A stretch of DNA of 64,000 nucleotides from [Eubacterium] cellulosolvens LD2006 (GCF_000621585.1 NZ_JHXY01000011.1:62001-126000); one strand, 5' to 3'; positions 8,599 through 18,057 are shown, counted from the first letter of the stretch. Translations and numbers: made by a program. The notes: generated from the sequence alone by a model not told the origin.

Positions 8599-9981
8599 TC
8601 ATCTCTTTCTGGAAGCGGCGGCAAGAAAAGCCCCGGCGGCCGCGGGATTTGCGTAGTAATACAGGTGAGGAAAACCGGCGTAGAGCGTCGCTGTGGAGTA
8701 GCCGCATCGCCAGGAGCGCTTTCCGGTTGGCTTTACGGCGAGAAAGGCGTCTCCGGGATCGTCGGATTCGTAGTAGTGAAATTCATGTGCCCGGATCCCG
8801 CCGACGTCTACACCGAAGAAACTGTTTTCCTTCAGCGTGATATAACCGAAGCGGCCCAGAGAGCCGGTGAATCGGCTCGTTCCGGGAAAAATGCCGACGG
8901 CCGGATGCTCCATCCCCTCCGGATCAGTGATCGTCCGGTGTAAGTACAGGAAGCCTCCGCACTCGGCAATGGTCGGAAGCCCTGCCTGAATGACATCGCG
9001 AATGTCGGAGCGCATGCGTTTGTTTTCGGCAAGAGATTCGGCGTAGAGTTCCGGATAGCCTCCGGACAGGATCATCGCGTCAAGACCTTCCGGAAGTTTC
9101 GCGTCGTGAAGCGGGGAAAAAGGAACAAGTTCCGCGCCCATCTCCTCCAGAAGATCGAGGTTGTCGCGGTAGATAAAACAGAAGGCCTCATCCTCGGCCA
9201 CACCGACCCGGAGCCTCGATCCGTCTTTGCGGCACAACGGTGTATCCGGAAGAAACCTCTGCCGGATGGAAAGAAGGTCTGCGTGAAGTTCGGGGGCCGC
9301 GGCCGCGATCTCGAGTATTTTTACAAGATCAACGCTTTGTTCCATCTGCTCCGCGAGCCGGTCGAGTCCCTCTCGAAGATCTTTGATTTCATCGGGAAGA
9401 ACCAGACCCAGATGACGGCTCTCCAGATGAAGGTCGTGCATCACCGGCAGGAAACCAAGAACCGGGATGCCGAGCTCTCTTTCGATCATCTCTTTCATTC
9501 TCGGATAGACCATCGGAGAGACGCGGTTCAGAAGAATCCCTTTGATACAGGCTTCCCGGTCATAATCCAGAAAACCGCGGATCAGCGGGAGGACGGAACG
9601 GCTCATTCCGCGTGCAGGAACCACGAAGATCACCGGCGTCCCGGTAACTTCCGCAAGATCGCTGGAACCTGCCTTTGAATTTTCAAATCCGAGACCGTCA
9701 TAGTAGCCCATCACACCTTCCATGACAACCAGATCTGAAGAGGTGCTGTTTCTCGCGAGCAGAGCCCTTGTGACAGAGGGCTCTGTGAAAAAGGTATCCA
9801 GATTCCGTCCGGGCACGCCGATCACGCGGGTGTGAAACATGGGATCGATAAAATCGGGACCGCATTTCATGGAAACGGGATGCAGACCTTTCTTTTTCAA
9901 AAGATGCAGGAGTCCGCAGGTAATCAATGTTTTTCCGCTTCCGCTCGAGGGCGCCGCAATCATGATACGGTTGCGTTTCAT
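8599..9981 (-). CDS. cbiA: Cobyrinate a,c-diamide synthase CbiA
   Basis: CbiA amidates the a and c side chains of cobyrinate with glutamine and ATP. The 460-residue protein starts MKRNRIMIAAPSSGSGKT, the nucleotide loop of the dethiobiotin synthetase-like domain. A C-terminal amidotransferase domain follows with SGGYPELYAESL and IAECGGFLYLH, which holds the catalytic cysteine. A strong ribosome site (AAGGAG) precedes the start. The 94-base gap to cbiET upstream shows no terminator. Confidence 0.95.
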   Translation of the reverse strand: MKRNRIMIAAPSSGSGKTLITCGLLHLLKKKGLHPVSMKCGPDFIDPMFHTRVIGVPGRNLDTFFTEPSVTRALLARNSTSSDLVVMEGVMGYYDGLGFENSKAGSSDLAEVTGTPVIFVVPARGMSRSVLPLIRGFLDYDREACIKGILLNRVSPMVYPRMKEMIERELGIPVLGFLPVMHDLHLESRHLGLVLPDEIKDLREGLDRLAEQMEQSVDLVKILEIAAAAPELHADLLSIRQRFLPDTPLCRKDGSRLRVGVAEDEAFCFIYRDNLDLLEEMGAELVPFSPLHDAKLPEGLDAMILSGGYPELYAESLAENKRMRSDIRDVIQAGLPTIAECGGFLYLHRTITDPEGMEHPAVGIFPGTSRFTGSLGRFGYITLKENSFFGVDVGGIRAHEFHYYESDDPGDAFLAVKPTGKRSWRCGYSTATLYAGFPHLYYYANPAAAGAFLAAASRKR

Positions 9982-10075
9982 AGCTCGTGTCTCCTTTTGG
10001 CTGTATAAAAAAATTGGCTGGAATCCGTGTTCATCTTCAATGACTCAGTAGAACGATGAGGTCCGCTTGGAATTT

Positions 10076-11323
10076 CTATAACACAAAACGATCCCCCGTA
10101 TCGGACGAAGTGCTGCCGGTTTCTTCCGCATTTCCGTCGGCGGCGATGACATAGACCGGGTTGTGCGCGGTCATCATGTGATAGCGGGCGACGGAACGCG
10201 CCTTCGATACATTTACGCAGGCGATGTCCACATCCGTGAAGGGAAGTTCACGAAGGGCTGTCAGAGCCTCTGTCAGCGTCTCCAGCGTGATGGCGTTGAT
10301 GACCACGCGGATCTTCGGATTTTTGTCCAGAAGGAGGCGGAGGATGTCACGGAGCTCTCCGCTGCTGCCGCCGATAAAGGCGTGGGTCGGCGCCGGAAGA
10401 TCTTCGAGTGCGCCGGGAGCCGTTCCCTCGATGATTTCCATGTTCGAGGCACCGAAGTGCCGGCGGTTCTTCCGGAGGAGCTCGACGGCCGCTGCTTTTT
10501 TCTCAATGGAAAAAACACAGCCGCTGCTGTCCAGTCTTGCCGCCTCTACCGATACAGAACCGGTTCCCGCGCCGACATCATAGAGTACAAAACTTTCGCC
10601 AAGACGAAGCTTGCTGATGGAGATCTCCCGTACCTCTTCTTTGGTCATCGGAACATCTCCGTGGATGAAGGCTTCATCCGGGATGCCGTGGGTTTTAACC
10701 GTCTCCGGTTCCGGATTTTCAAGGAGAAGGACACAGAGCGGGTGATTCTCGTAAGACAGAAAATCCTCGACGGATCCGCAGGTGATGTTCTCCTCCGGAT
10801 AGCCGAGCTGTTCGCCGACAGAGACGCGGATGTGGTTCAAACCGAAGTACTGCAGTTCCTCCGCGATCCGGCGGACGGCATCTGTTTTTCCGAGAATGGA
10901 GAAAACGCGGCGGTTGGTGCGGACCAGACCGGTCAGGTTGCAGTTCTTCCCGTGCATACTGGTCACGAGGATATCGTCCCAGGAAGTGCGAAGCCGCGCG
11001 CAGAACATAGAAACAGAACTGATGCCGGGGATGATCCGTGTGTCCGCAGGAAGAAGCGGTAAGATTTTTTTTGCTCCGCTGAAAAAGCCCGTATCACCCG
11101 ACATCAGAATCGCGATTTTTTCTGCGTCGGAATGTTCGTGGATGCAGGCGAGAATTTTCTCCGGCTGATAGGCGCAAAAACAATTCTGTCCCTCTCCGGC
11201 TACAGCTTCGAGCATGCGGGCGGCGCCGATGAGAAGGTCTGCCTGTTCGCAAAAAAGGGCGGCCTCTTTTGTGAGGGCGCCTGTGTTTCCCGGACCGATG
11301 CCGATCAGTGCAATTTCGCTCAT
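10076..11323 (-). CDS. cbiET: Fused cobalt-precorrin-7 C5-methyltransferase / precorrin-6B C15-methyltransferase (CbiET)
   Basis: The 415-residue protein is a natural fusion equal to CobL. The N-terminal half (about 1-200) is a tetrapyrrole methyltransferase: IGIGPGNTGALTKEA at the start and LMSGDTGFFSGAKK near 75. The C-terminal half (about 215-400) is a class I methyltransferase with DVGAGTGSVSVEAARL near 255 as the SAM-binding loop. Together they methylate C5 and C15 and decarboxylate the acetate at C12. In many Clostridia the two functions are separate genes, so the fusion is a lineage trait, not damage. Confidence 0.93.
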   Translation of the reverse strand: MSEIALIGIGPGNTGALTKEAALFCEQADLLIGAARMLEAVAGEGQNCFCAYQPEKILACIHEHSDAEKIAILMSGDTGFFSGAKKILPLLPADTRIIPGISSVSMFCARLRTSWDDILVTSMHGKNCNLTGLVRTNRRVFSILGKTDAVRRIAEELQYFGLNHIRVSVGEQLGYPEENITCGSVEDFLSYENHPLCVLLLENPEPETVKTHGIPDEAFIHGDVPMTKEEVREISISKLRLGESFVLYDVGAGTGSVSVEAARLDSSGCVFSIEKKAAAVELLRKNRRHFGASNMEIIEGTAPGALEDLPAPTHAFIGGSSGELRDILRLLLDKNPKIRVVINAITLETLTEALTALRELPFTDVDIACVNVSKARSVARYHMMTAHNPVYVIAADGNAEETGSTSSDTGDRFVL

Positions 11324-11397
11324 AGTTGTAAATCTCCCAAAATGATATTGCGGTCGTGGAGTGCAGACGGAAAGAATGCCCGGGTGAGATTCTTCGT

Positions 11398-12405
11398 TTA
11401 CTGCCGCAGATAGTTTTCGATACAGGCTTCTACAGAGATGCCCTCTTCGGATACCGGGCGGCTGATGACGATCAATGTACAGCCGCAGATTGCGGCGGCC
11501 TCTTCTTTTTCCGGGAAGCCGCCCTCGATGCCGGTGTCCTTTGTCACCAGATAGGAGGCGTCGCAGTGCCGGATCATGGCAGTGTTTAAATCCGTGGAAA
11601 AAGGTCCCTGCATACAGATCAGATGTTTTCCCTCAAAACCGAGCGCGCTGCACTTCTGCACTACGGAGGGAAGGGAAAGTACCCGGACAAACAGTCGCGA
11701 CCGGTAGTCTTTCATTGAGGTGTAGGCCTCCAGCTCCTTGCTTCCGGTTGTGACAAAAACGGCGCCCTCTGTCTGATTCAGATATGCCGCGGCAGACGGA
11801 ATATCCGGAAAAGTCAGACGAAGCGGAAAGCTGCTGTCTGACCGTCGTCCGCAGCCTGTCGAAGGATCGGCGGCACTCCGATCACAGTTGCTTTTCGGAT
11901 CGCCATCGGCTTGTTCAGAGCATTCCGAAAGGTTGTAATCCTTCTCTGCGGAACTTCCCTTCCGAAGAACGCGGATGTACCGGCGGCCGCAGACCTCGCA
12001 GGCGGATCGGATGTTTTCCGAAGCCGCTGCGGCGTAGGGGTGGGTCGCGTCGATGACCGTGGCGGTGGCCGTTGCTTCTGTCCGCAAAAGGGTTTCGATC
12101 GCCCTCTGATCCAGCCGGCCGCTCCGGATTTCCATGAGAGCCTGTGCTTTTGGGGCTGCCGGAGGGTGAGTTTTATTGTTATAAGATCCGGATATCCGGA
12201 CTTTTGTCCATTGAGAAGTAGAATCGGATTCTCCGGGATGAATATCTGCAGAGCCGTTCTTCAAAGGTGGGCCGGCAGCTTCTTCCAGGATCTGTTTTCC
12301 GTATTCGGTGGCGGTAAGTACCAGAGAACGGAAGGACGTGTGTCGCAGATGATCGGCGATGCGGTGTCCCTCGCTGGTTCCGGCAAACAGAAGGATATCA
12401 AACAT
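11398..12405 (-). CDS. cbiJ: Cobalt-precorrin-6A reductase CbiJ with two extra hydrophilic insertions
   Basis: The family core is clear: MFDILLFAGTSEGH at the start, VIDATHPYAAAASENI near 117-132, and KDTGIEGGFPEKEEAA near 289-304. CbiJ reduces the macrocycle with NADPH. At 335 residues it is about 80 longer than the usual 250-260. The excess is two polar stretches, about residues 45-88 and 150-192, rich in Ser, Asp, Asn and Gly with no predicted core structure. The first eight bases of the reading frame overlap the end of cbiH. No frameshift is apparent, so the protein is probably functional with surface loops. Confidence 0.88.
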   Translation of the reverse strand: MFDILLFAGTSEGHRIADHLRHTSFRSLVLTATEYGKQILEEAAGPPLKNGSADIHPGESDSTSQWTKVRISGSYNNKTHPPAAPKAQALMEIRSGRLDQRAIETLLRTEATATATVIDATHPYAAAASENIRSACEVCGRRYIRVLRKGSSAEKDYNLSECSEQADGDPKSNCDRSAADPSTGCGRRSDSSFPLRLTFPDIPSAAAYLNQTEGAVFVTTGSKELEAYTSMKDYRSRLFVRVLSLPSVVQKCSALGFEGKHLICMQGPFSTDLNTAMIRHCDASYLVTKDTGIEGGFPEKEEAAAICGCTLIVISRPVSEEGISVEACIENYLRQ

Positions 12406-13129
12406 CGCGGTAGCCTCTCGGTGTCACCATATAGCCTTCGATTTCTTTTGTCTGTGAATTTCCGATAAAGACGGTTGTAAACATATTGACCGGCGTGTCC
12501 CGCAGTTCCTGAAGTGTCATTACTTTTTTCATCTCTCCGTCCCGACCGATGTTCTCGACAAGACCACAGACGGTGGCGGGATCTCTGTACCGGAGAAGAA
12601 TGTCACAGGCCTTCTGAAGGTAATCCGCTCTCTTTTTGCTGGACGGGTTGTAGAGGACAACGACAAAATCGGCCTCTCCCGCCGCCATCAGGCGCTTCCG
12701 GATTTTTTCGACCGGCGTCAGAAGGTCGGAAAGAGAAATCAGGCAGAAGTCGTGGATCAGAGGTGCTCCCAGAACGGCCGCGCCTCCGAGAGCCGCTGTG
12801 ACGCCGGGAATAATATGCAGCTCCACGTCCGGATAGCTCTCGCCGATCTGATACATAAGACCGGACATGCCGTAGACGCCGGCGTCGCCGCTGCAGACCA
12901 GAGAGACATTCTTTCCCTTTTCTGCCTCCTCGAAGGCGAGGCGGCAGCGGTCGACTTCTTTTGTCATCGGCGTTGTAAGAAATTCTTTATCTCGGAGATG
13001 CTCCTTTACGAGATCGATGTACACGGTGTACCCGATGATGGTATTGCTCTCTTCGAGAGCCCTGGCTGCTTCGATGGTCATTTTGTCCCAGTGTCCGGGA
13101 CCGATGCCGACTACGTTGATTTTTTTCAC
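12398..13129 (-). CDS. cbiH: Cobalt-precorrin-3B C17-methyltransferase CbiH
   Basis: The 243-residue tetrapyrrole methyltransferase begins with a GTG codon, then KKINVVGIGPGHWDKMT. CSGDAGVYGMSGLMYQ near 80 and PGVTAALGGAAVLGAPLIHDF near 107-127 are the motifs typical of CbiH/CobJ, the ring-contraction enzyme. DFVVVLYNPSSKKR near 152 is also characteristic. It overlaps cbiJ by eight bases, implying translational coupling. Confidence 0.93.
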   Translation of the reverse strand: MKKINVVGIGPGHWDKMTIEAARALEESNTIIGYTVYIDLVKEHLRDKEFLTTPMTKEVDRCRLAFEEAEKGKNVSLVCSGDAGVYGMSGLMYQIGESYPDVELHIIPGVTAALGGAAVLGAPLIHDFCLISLSDLLTPVEKIRKRLMAAGEADFVVVLYNPSSKKRADYLQKACDILLRYRDPATVCGLVENIGRDGEMKKVMTLQELRDTPVNMFTTVFIGNSQTKEIEGYMVTPRGYRDV

Positions 13130-13157
13130 TTTCCTATCTCACTTTCATCATTCCATT

Positions 13158-14258
13158 TCAGAAACGAATGGTTGTCTTCGTCAGTACCGCGGCGAGAGTC
13201 ACGCCGTCACGGCTCGTCTTGCGGATGATCAGATTGTTTCCGCCTGCGAGAACGGCCGCGCGCTCACAGACGTTGTCCACGCCGAGGATGTGCTTGACAA
13301 AACCGGAGCCGGTGAACTCTCCCTCGGCAGCGGCAAGTTCCTCCGCACTGTAGGTGTAAAACGGAAGAAAATGCGTGTCACAGAAACGAAGAAGTCCGGG
13401 TTCGTCCTTCTTGAGATCTACGGACGCCACCGCTGTGATGGCTTCCGGATAGAGGCTGTATTCGCGAAGGGTATCCGCGACAAGTTTTTCGATGACCGCG
13501 GCGCTGGTTCCCTTTTTGCAGCCGATGCCGAGAACGAGGCACTTTGGGATCAGCCAGAGGGTGTGGTCGAAGTAAGCTCTGTTGTAGGACGGGCTGATAT
13601 AGATGCCTAGGGAAGTGCCCTCTTCTTCGTTTTCCGCGCGCGCAAGTCTCGCCTCTTCGAGTTTGTCCGACCAGAAGACGCCATCCGGAAGCTCTCCCTC
13701 AACCGGGAAATGCGTATAGAAACCGACCGGCTCTCCTGCGAGAAGTGCCGCGGAGACCTCCTTGGCGTAGGTCATGTTGGAGATGACCATGTTGTTCTCG
13801 GTCGCGTATACGTCGACAGCGAAGCGGTGGCTGACGTCGGTTGCCGTTGTGATGACCGGTGTACTTCCCATGCGCTCCGACAGTTCGGTGACAAGCGCGT
13901 TCGCTCCGCCGATATGACCGGATAAAAGAGAGATACAGAACTTTCCTTTTTCATCGATGACGAGAACGGCCGGATCGGTTCGCTTATCTCTTACAAAGGG
14001 CGCGATCGAGCGGACGGCGATTCCTGCGGCGCCGATAAAAATCAGAACATCACATTCCTGAAAGCGGGCGCCTGCCCACTCCTGCACCGGTTCTTTCACG
14101 TCCAGAATCTGTGCGCTTTCGTCCTCCTCGAGGTACTTTCCCTTTCCGTACCACTGCTGTTCAACCTTTTCACTGTTGTAGAAGTCTTCAAGAATACGAC
14201 GAACATCGAGGGCGATCTTTTTTCCCTCTGTTGTAAAACATATACCTGCCAGTTTCAT
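13158..14258 (-). CDS. cbiG: Cobalt-precorrin-5A hydrolase CbiG
   Basis: CbiG opens the delta-lactone and releases the two-carbon fragment as acetaldehyde, the hallmark step of the anaerobic pathway. The 366-residue protein has the N-terminal FIGAAGIAVRSIAPFVRDKRTDPAVL near 75-100 and LSGHIGGANALVTEL near 113. A C-terminal CobE-like domain carries LGIGCKKGTSA near 243 and GSGFVKHILGVDNVCE-like sequence near 317. AAAGGA lies just before its ATG. It overlaps the end of cbiF by four bases. Confidence 0.93.
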   Translation of the reverse strand: MKLAGICFTTEGKKIALDVRRILEDFYNSEKVEQQWYGKGKYLEEDESAQILDVKEPVQEWAGARFQECDVLIFIGAAGIAVRSIAPFVRDKRTDPAVLVIDEKGKFCISLLSGHIGGANALVTELSERMGSTPVITTATDVSHRFAVDVYATENNMVISNMTYAKEVSAALLAGEPVGFYTHFPVEGELPDGVFWSDKLEEARLARAENEEEGTSLGIYISPSYNRAYFDHTLWLIPKCLVLGIGCKKGTSAAVIEKLVADTLREYSLYPEAITAVASVDLKKDEPGLLRFCDTHFLPFYTYSAEELAAAEGEFTGSGFVKHILGVDNVCERAAVLAGGNNLIIRKTSRDGVTLAAVLTKTTIRF

Positions 14259-15019
14259 TTTTCCTTTGTCCCCATTCTGTATTCAGTAGTAAATCCCGGG
14301 TCGTAGAGCTTTGAGCGGTCGTAACGGGAGTGGGTCACCACATCACCGACAATGATCAGAGCGGTCTTTGTGATGTGGTGTTTTTCCGCTGTCCCGGCAA
14401 GATCCGAGACGGTGCAAATGTATTTCTCTTCGTCCGGCCATGTTGCCTTGTAGACGATTGCCGCCGGCGTATCCGGGCGGCAGCCGCCCTCGATCAGCTT
14501 TTCACTTAGTTCCTTCAGCATGCCGGTGCTTAGAAACAGAACCATGGTCGCTCCGTGTGCGGCGAGGGACTCAATCGACTCCTTTTCCGGCACGGGCGTA
14601 CGCCCTGCCATGCGCGTGACGATAACAGTCTGTGAGACATCCGGCAGGGTGTATTCCAGATTCAGAGCCGAGGCAGCACCGCAGAGGGAGCTGACACCCG
14701 GCGTGTAGTCGTAGGGGATGCCGAGGCTGTCAAGAAAATCCATCTGTTCGCGGATCGCCCCGTAGAAACAGGGATCCCCGGTGTGCAGGCGGACGGTGGA
14801 AAAACCCTTCGCTTCCGCTTCTTTCATGACAGAGATCACTTCTTCCAGCGTCATTTTCGCGGAATTGTGGATCTCGCAGTTCTCCTTTGCCATTTGAAGA
14901 AGTTCCGGATTGACCAGCGATCCGGCGTAGATGATGACATCGGCCTCTCTGAGAAATCCGGCTCCCCTTAGCGTGATGAGATCCGGCGCTCCGGATCCCG
15001 CTCCGACAAAGTGTATCAT
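14255..15019 (-). CDS. cbiF: Cobalt-precorrin-4 C11-methyltransferase CbiF
   Basis: The 254-residue protein starts MIHFVGAGSGAPDLITLRG, the glycine-rich loop of the tetrapyrrole methyltransferase fold. RLHTGDPCFYGAIREQM near 78-94 and PGVSSLCGAASALNLEYTLP near 105-124 match CbiF/CobM. It methylates C11. It overlaps cbiL upstream and cbiG downstream by four bases each, so the three form a coupled block. Confidence 0.94.
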   Translation of the reverse strand: MIHFVGAGSGAPDLITLRGAGFLREADVIIYAGSLVNPELLQMAKENCEIHNSAKMTLEEVISVMKEAEAKGFSTVRLHTGDPCFYGAIREQMDFLDSLGIPYDYTPGVSSLCGAASALNLEYTLPDVSQTVIVTRMAGRTPVPEKESIESLAAHGATMVLFLSTGMLKELSEKLIEGGCRPDTPAAIVYKATWPDEEKYICTVSDLAGTAEKHHITKTALIIVGDVVTHSRYDRSKLYDPGFTTEYRMGTKEK

Positions 15020-15720
15020 GGTGTTTCCTCTTTTCTTTTGATTATTGCCAGGGTAAAATACCCGGTCGTTGCGTCTGTTTCACGTCCTTCACGGTAAATC
15101 CGCTGATCCGGAAACCCGCAGTTTTCGACAATGCTGACCTCATCTTTTTCGGAGAGGTTATCCAGTACGTCTGCCATCTTACGTCCCGCTTTCATGAGGA
15201 CGCGGGTGCCGACGAGGCTGTTCAGAAGCTTTCCGTCGGCTTCTCCCGGGAGAATATGAATCATCTCGTCTCTTTCCGCAAGGGAGCAGCCAAGCGTCGC
15301 TGCCGCCGCGCAGAAAGAGGGCACGCCGCTGATGATCTCGGCTTCTCTTCCGCTCTCCAGAATGAGACGGTGAAGATAGAGATAGGTCGAATAAACGGTC
15401 GGATCCCCGAGTGTCAGAAACGCGACGTCCCGTCCCTCATCGAGATGGGAAAGAACCAGCCGCGCCGCCTCTTCATGAGCCTTCCGGAGTTTGACCCGAT
15501 CCTTTGTCATCGGAAAATCCAGGGGCAGAAGTGTCTTTCCGGCAAGCTCTGGACAGATCTGCACGGCAATTTTGTAGGCCGTTGTTTCTCTGGCACTCGT
15601 TCCGGGAAGGGCGATGACTTCGGTCTGCCGGATCCGTTTCAGCGCCTTTACGGTGATGAGCTCCGGATCGCCGGGGCCGACGCCGATGCCGTAGAGTCTT
15701 CCTCGTTCTTTATTGTTCAT
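15016..15720 (-). CDS. cbiL: Cobalt-precorrin-2 C20-methyltransferase CbiL
   Basis: CbiL is the first dedicated methyltransferase after precorrin-2. The 234-residue protein begins MNNKERGRLYGIGVGPGDPE, with TLGDPTVYSTYLYLHRLI near 102-119 and GVPSFCAAAATLGCSLAE near 131-148, which fit CbiL/CobI. Its first bases overlap the end of cbiD by eleven, so translation is probably coupled. Confidence 0.94.
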   Translation of the reverse strand: MNNKERGRLYGIGVGPGDPELITVKALKRIRQTEVIALPGTSARETTAYKIAVQICPELAGKTLLPLDFPMTKDRVKLRKAHEEAARLVLSHLDEGRDVAFLTLGDPTVYSTYLYLHRLILESGREAEIISGVPSFCAAAATLGCSLAERDEMIHILPGEADGKLLNSLVGTRVLMKAGRKMADVLDNLSEKDEVSIVENCGFPDQRIYREGRETDATTGYFTLAIIKRKEETP

Positions 15721-16933
15721 GGTACATACCTGTTCGTTTACTTTGTAGCGCGAGGCGCTCTTTTAAGGGGTCTGCGGAAGCTGTCGCGGCGAGAAAACCG
15801 TGATTGCTGGAAAAAAGAACGGCACCGATCAGGAAATCCTGATCCCGTACGCGAGCGCGCAGATAATGATCGATGCGCTCCGCGATGATGGTCATGACGC
15901 TGGAAAAAACGGCGTCATCCGTTTTTTCTTTTAATAGATCCAGCGCCTCTTCTGTCGTGTTCGTATCCAGCAGCTTTCGGCAGAGATCCGCGTCGACGCC
16001 TGCCCGAAGGGCCGCCGTGCACATCAGCTCCGCGCGGCAGTCGGCCTCGTGGGAGTGGGTGTTCATGATTCCGCCGGATACCTTGATGATCTTTCCGATG
16101 TGGGAGACGATCAGCATTCCCTTGTATCCGCAGTCGATGGCCATATCGATGGTCTCGCCGACGAAATTGCTGAAGGTGATCATTTCGTCCGTACAGAGAT
16201 CCGGCATCGCTTCGGCGAAGCGCTCGCCGTAGTTTCCCGGAGCGACGACAATATAGTCCGCTCCTCCCGCGTGACGGGCGTTCAGTTCGGTTCTCGTGGT
16301 ATCCAAAAGAGCCTTGACACTCATGGGCCAGACGATTCCGCTGGTTCCGAGAATCGAGATCCCGCCGAGAATGCCCAGCTTCGGATTGAAGGTCTTCGCG
16401 GCGATCGCCTCGCCGTCCGGCACCGAAATCACAACCAGGAGTCCCTCCGGAAAAGAGCATTCCTCACAGCTCGCCCGGACCGCGTTTTCAATCATCTCCC
16501 GCGGCACATGGTTGATGGCCGCATTTCCCACCGGCTGGTCAAGACCGGGACGTGTCACGCGTCCGACGCCCTTTCCGCCGTCGATGACGATCTCTTTCCT
16601 TTCGTTTCTGGAGACCGTTGCTTCGATGAGGAGGCCGTCAGTGGCGTCGACATCGTCTCCGCCGTCTTTTCGCACCGAGCAGGTGACGGCGACCGGCTTC
16701 CCTGAGGCGTCTCTGCGGATGTCCGTGTCCTCGATGGCCAGATGGAGCGTTTTCCCTGCGGGGACATCGATCTCAACTTCATCCGGAATTTCTTTTCCGA
16801 GAAGAACGCCGGAAGCTGCTCTTGCCGCGGCCGCGGCCGCCGTTCCGGTCGTATATCCGCACCGCAGCTTTTTATGATTGTGGATGACGAAACTGTCCTC
16901 CAGCCCGTTCGTTTTTTCCGGATCCGTCTGCAT
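15710..16933 (-). CDS. cbiD: Cobalt-precorrin-5B C1-methyltransferase CbiD
   Basis: The 407-residue protein carries the CbiD hallmark CGYTTGTAAAAAARAA near residue 25 and GGISILGTSGIVWPMS near 191. CbiD methylates C1 in the anaerobic pathway; its presence, with CbiG, separates this route from the oxygen-dependent one. A good AGGGGAG site precedes the ATG. It lies 14 bases downstream of cobC. Confidence 0.95.
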   Translation of the reverse strand: MQTDPEKTNGLEDSFVIHNHKKLRCGYTTGTAAAAAARAASGVLLGKEIPDEVEIDVPAGKTLHLAIEDTDIRRDASGKPVAVTCSVRKDGGDDVDATDGLLIEATVSRNERKEIVIDGGKGVGRVTRPGLDQPVGNAAINHVPREMIENAVRASCEECSFPEGLLVVISVPDGEAIAAKTFNPKLGILGGISILGTSGIVWPMSVKALLDTTRTELNARHAGGADYIVVAPGNYGERFAEAMPDLCTDEMITFSNFVGETIDMAIDCGYKGMLIVSHIGKIIKVSGGIMNTHSHEADCRAELMCTAALRAGVDADLCRKLLDTNTTEEALDLLKEKTDDAVFSSVMTIIAERIDHYLRARVRDQDFLIGAVLFSSNHGFLAATASADPLKERLALQSKRTGMYHEQ

Positions 16934-16947
16934 AGCGACTCCCCTGT

Positions 16948-17565
16948 TTATGTAAAATTCGATGTAATCTCAAGACAGAAATCAGGTTCCGGATCCTCTG
17001 GTCCGGTCAGATACAGATCTGCCGAGAACCCGCAGCCGTTCCCGCACTGCCAGTCGTAATAGGATCTCTTCGGAACGGCCCACTTCTCGAGAATACTCAT
17101 GATCGTTCCCCCGTGAACGACAAAAAACAGATGTTCCGCGTGTTCACGAAGCCCGGTCTGTATGGCTTTCCGGAAGGCATTACAACAGCGGAGGGAGAAC
17201 TCCTCTCTGGATTCCCCTCCCGGAAAAGAACGCGTGCCCATGCTGTCGATCCACTTCTGATAGTCTGCGTCACCGGCGAGCTCCCGGTAATTTTTATATT
17301 CAAAGCGTCCGAAGTCGCACTCCCGGAAGTCTTCCAAAAGGTGCGGCGCAAGTGTCGGACACAACAGTTCTGCTGTCTGCACACAGCGCTTCATGGGACT
17401 TGAAAAAAGAAAGACGGCCTGTTCGCATTCCTCGCGAAGAATACTTTCTCTTCTCTTCGCGAGAGAAACTGCGGCCTCCGGAAGAATCGGCTCATCGGTT
17501 CTCCCGACATATCGCTTTTCAAGGTTTCCGGCAGTCTGTCCGTGACGGATCAGAACGATGTGCAT
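16948..17565 (-). CDS. cobC: Histidine phosphatase, probable alpha-ribazole phosphatase CobC
   Basis: The start chosen is MHIVLIRHGQT, which puts the catalytic histidine of RHG at position 8; an earlier in-frame ATG at 17586 gives seven extra residues and also lacks a good ribosome site. FSSPMKRCVQTAELL, ECDFGRFEYKNY and FFVVHGGTIM are the other motifs of the phosphoglycerate mutase-like superfamily. Within a cobalamin cluster the likely substrate is alpha-ribazole-5'-phosphate or adenosylcobalamin phosphate. Broad-specificity phosphatases share these motifs, so the assignment rests on context. Confidence 0.82.
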   Translation of the reverse strand: MHIVLIRHGQTAGNLEKRYVGRTDEPILPEAAVSLAKRRESILREECEQAVFLFSSPMKRCVQTAELLCPTLAPHLLEDFRECDFGRFEYKNYRELAGDADYQKWIDSMGTRSFPGGESREEFSLRCCNAFRKAIQTGLREHAEHLFFVVHGGTIMSILEKWAVPKRSYYDWQCGNGCGFSADLYLTGPEDPEPDFCLEITSNFT

Positions 17566-17661
17566 GACTTTTCTTTTATTATACATGATTATGAATGTTT
17601 TTTGCAGTGCAAGGTTATTTATTCGAACAAATAATTTGCGTTTCTGTCACTTTAGGTAAAC

Positions 17662-18057
17662 TCATTCGCGCCCGGATCCTTTTAGTGAGATTCCGATGCC
17701 GCAACTTACCCGCACGACTTCTCCGGAGAAAGCGGCAAGTCTCGTACAGATCTGCCCGACCCGCTCTCTGTACAGGCGGTCAAAGGGATCCATCGGCACA
17801 AGGCCGCATCCGATCTCATCGCTCACAACAATAAGATCCGGATTCTTTTCGATCAGCTCATTGCAAAGCATCTCCGGATCCAGTCCTTTTTCTGTGTATC
17901 TTCGGATATAGTCGTGGAAATGGCGGATGCCGGTACAGTGATAGATCTCGTCAGGCTCACAGGTATTTCCGTCGATCCACGCGTCCGGCGAGATTCCGTA
18001 TTTTCGTTCCGCGTAAGCGGTTTTTCCCTGGAAGGAACCGCCGATGATCAGTTTCAT
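17662..18057 (-). CDS. Short CobU-like protein without the guanylylation histidine
   Basis: This 131-residue protein starts with a P-loop, MKLIIGGSFQGKTAYAE, and later has VVSDEIGCGLVPMDPFDRLYRE, equal to the conserved nucleotide-binding strand and NEVGxGIVP-like motif of CobU. It lacks the HRxxR motif that carries the guanylylated histidine in CobU, and is about 45 residues shorter than the full-length paralogue encoded two genes upstream. It overlaps cobS by four bases, so it is made with it. It could be a kinase-only form or a regulatory subunit. No stop or frameshift interrupts it. Confidence 0.75.
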   Translation of the reverse strand: MKLIIGGSFQGKTAYAERKYGISPDAWIDGNTCEPDEIYHCTGIRHFHDYIRRYTEKGLDPEMLCNELIEKNPDLIVVSDEIGCGLVPMDPFDRLYRERVGQICTRLAAFSGEVVRVSCGIGISLKGSGRE

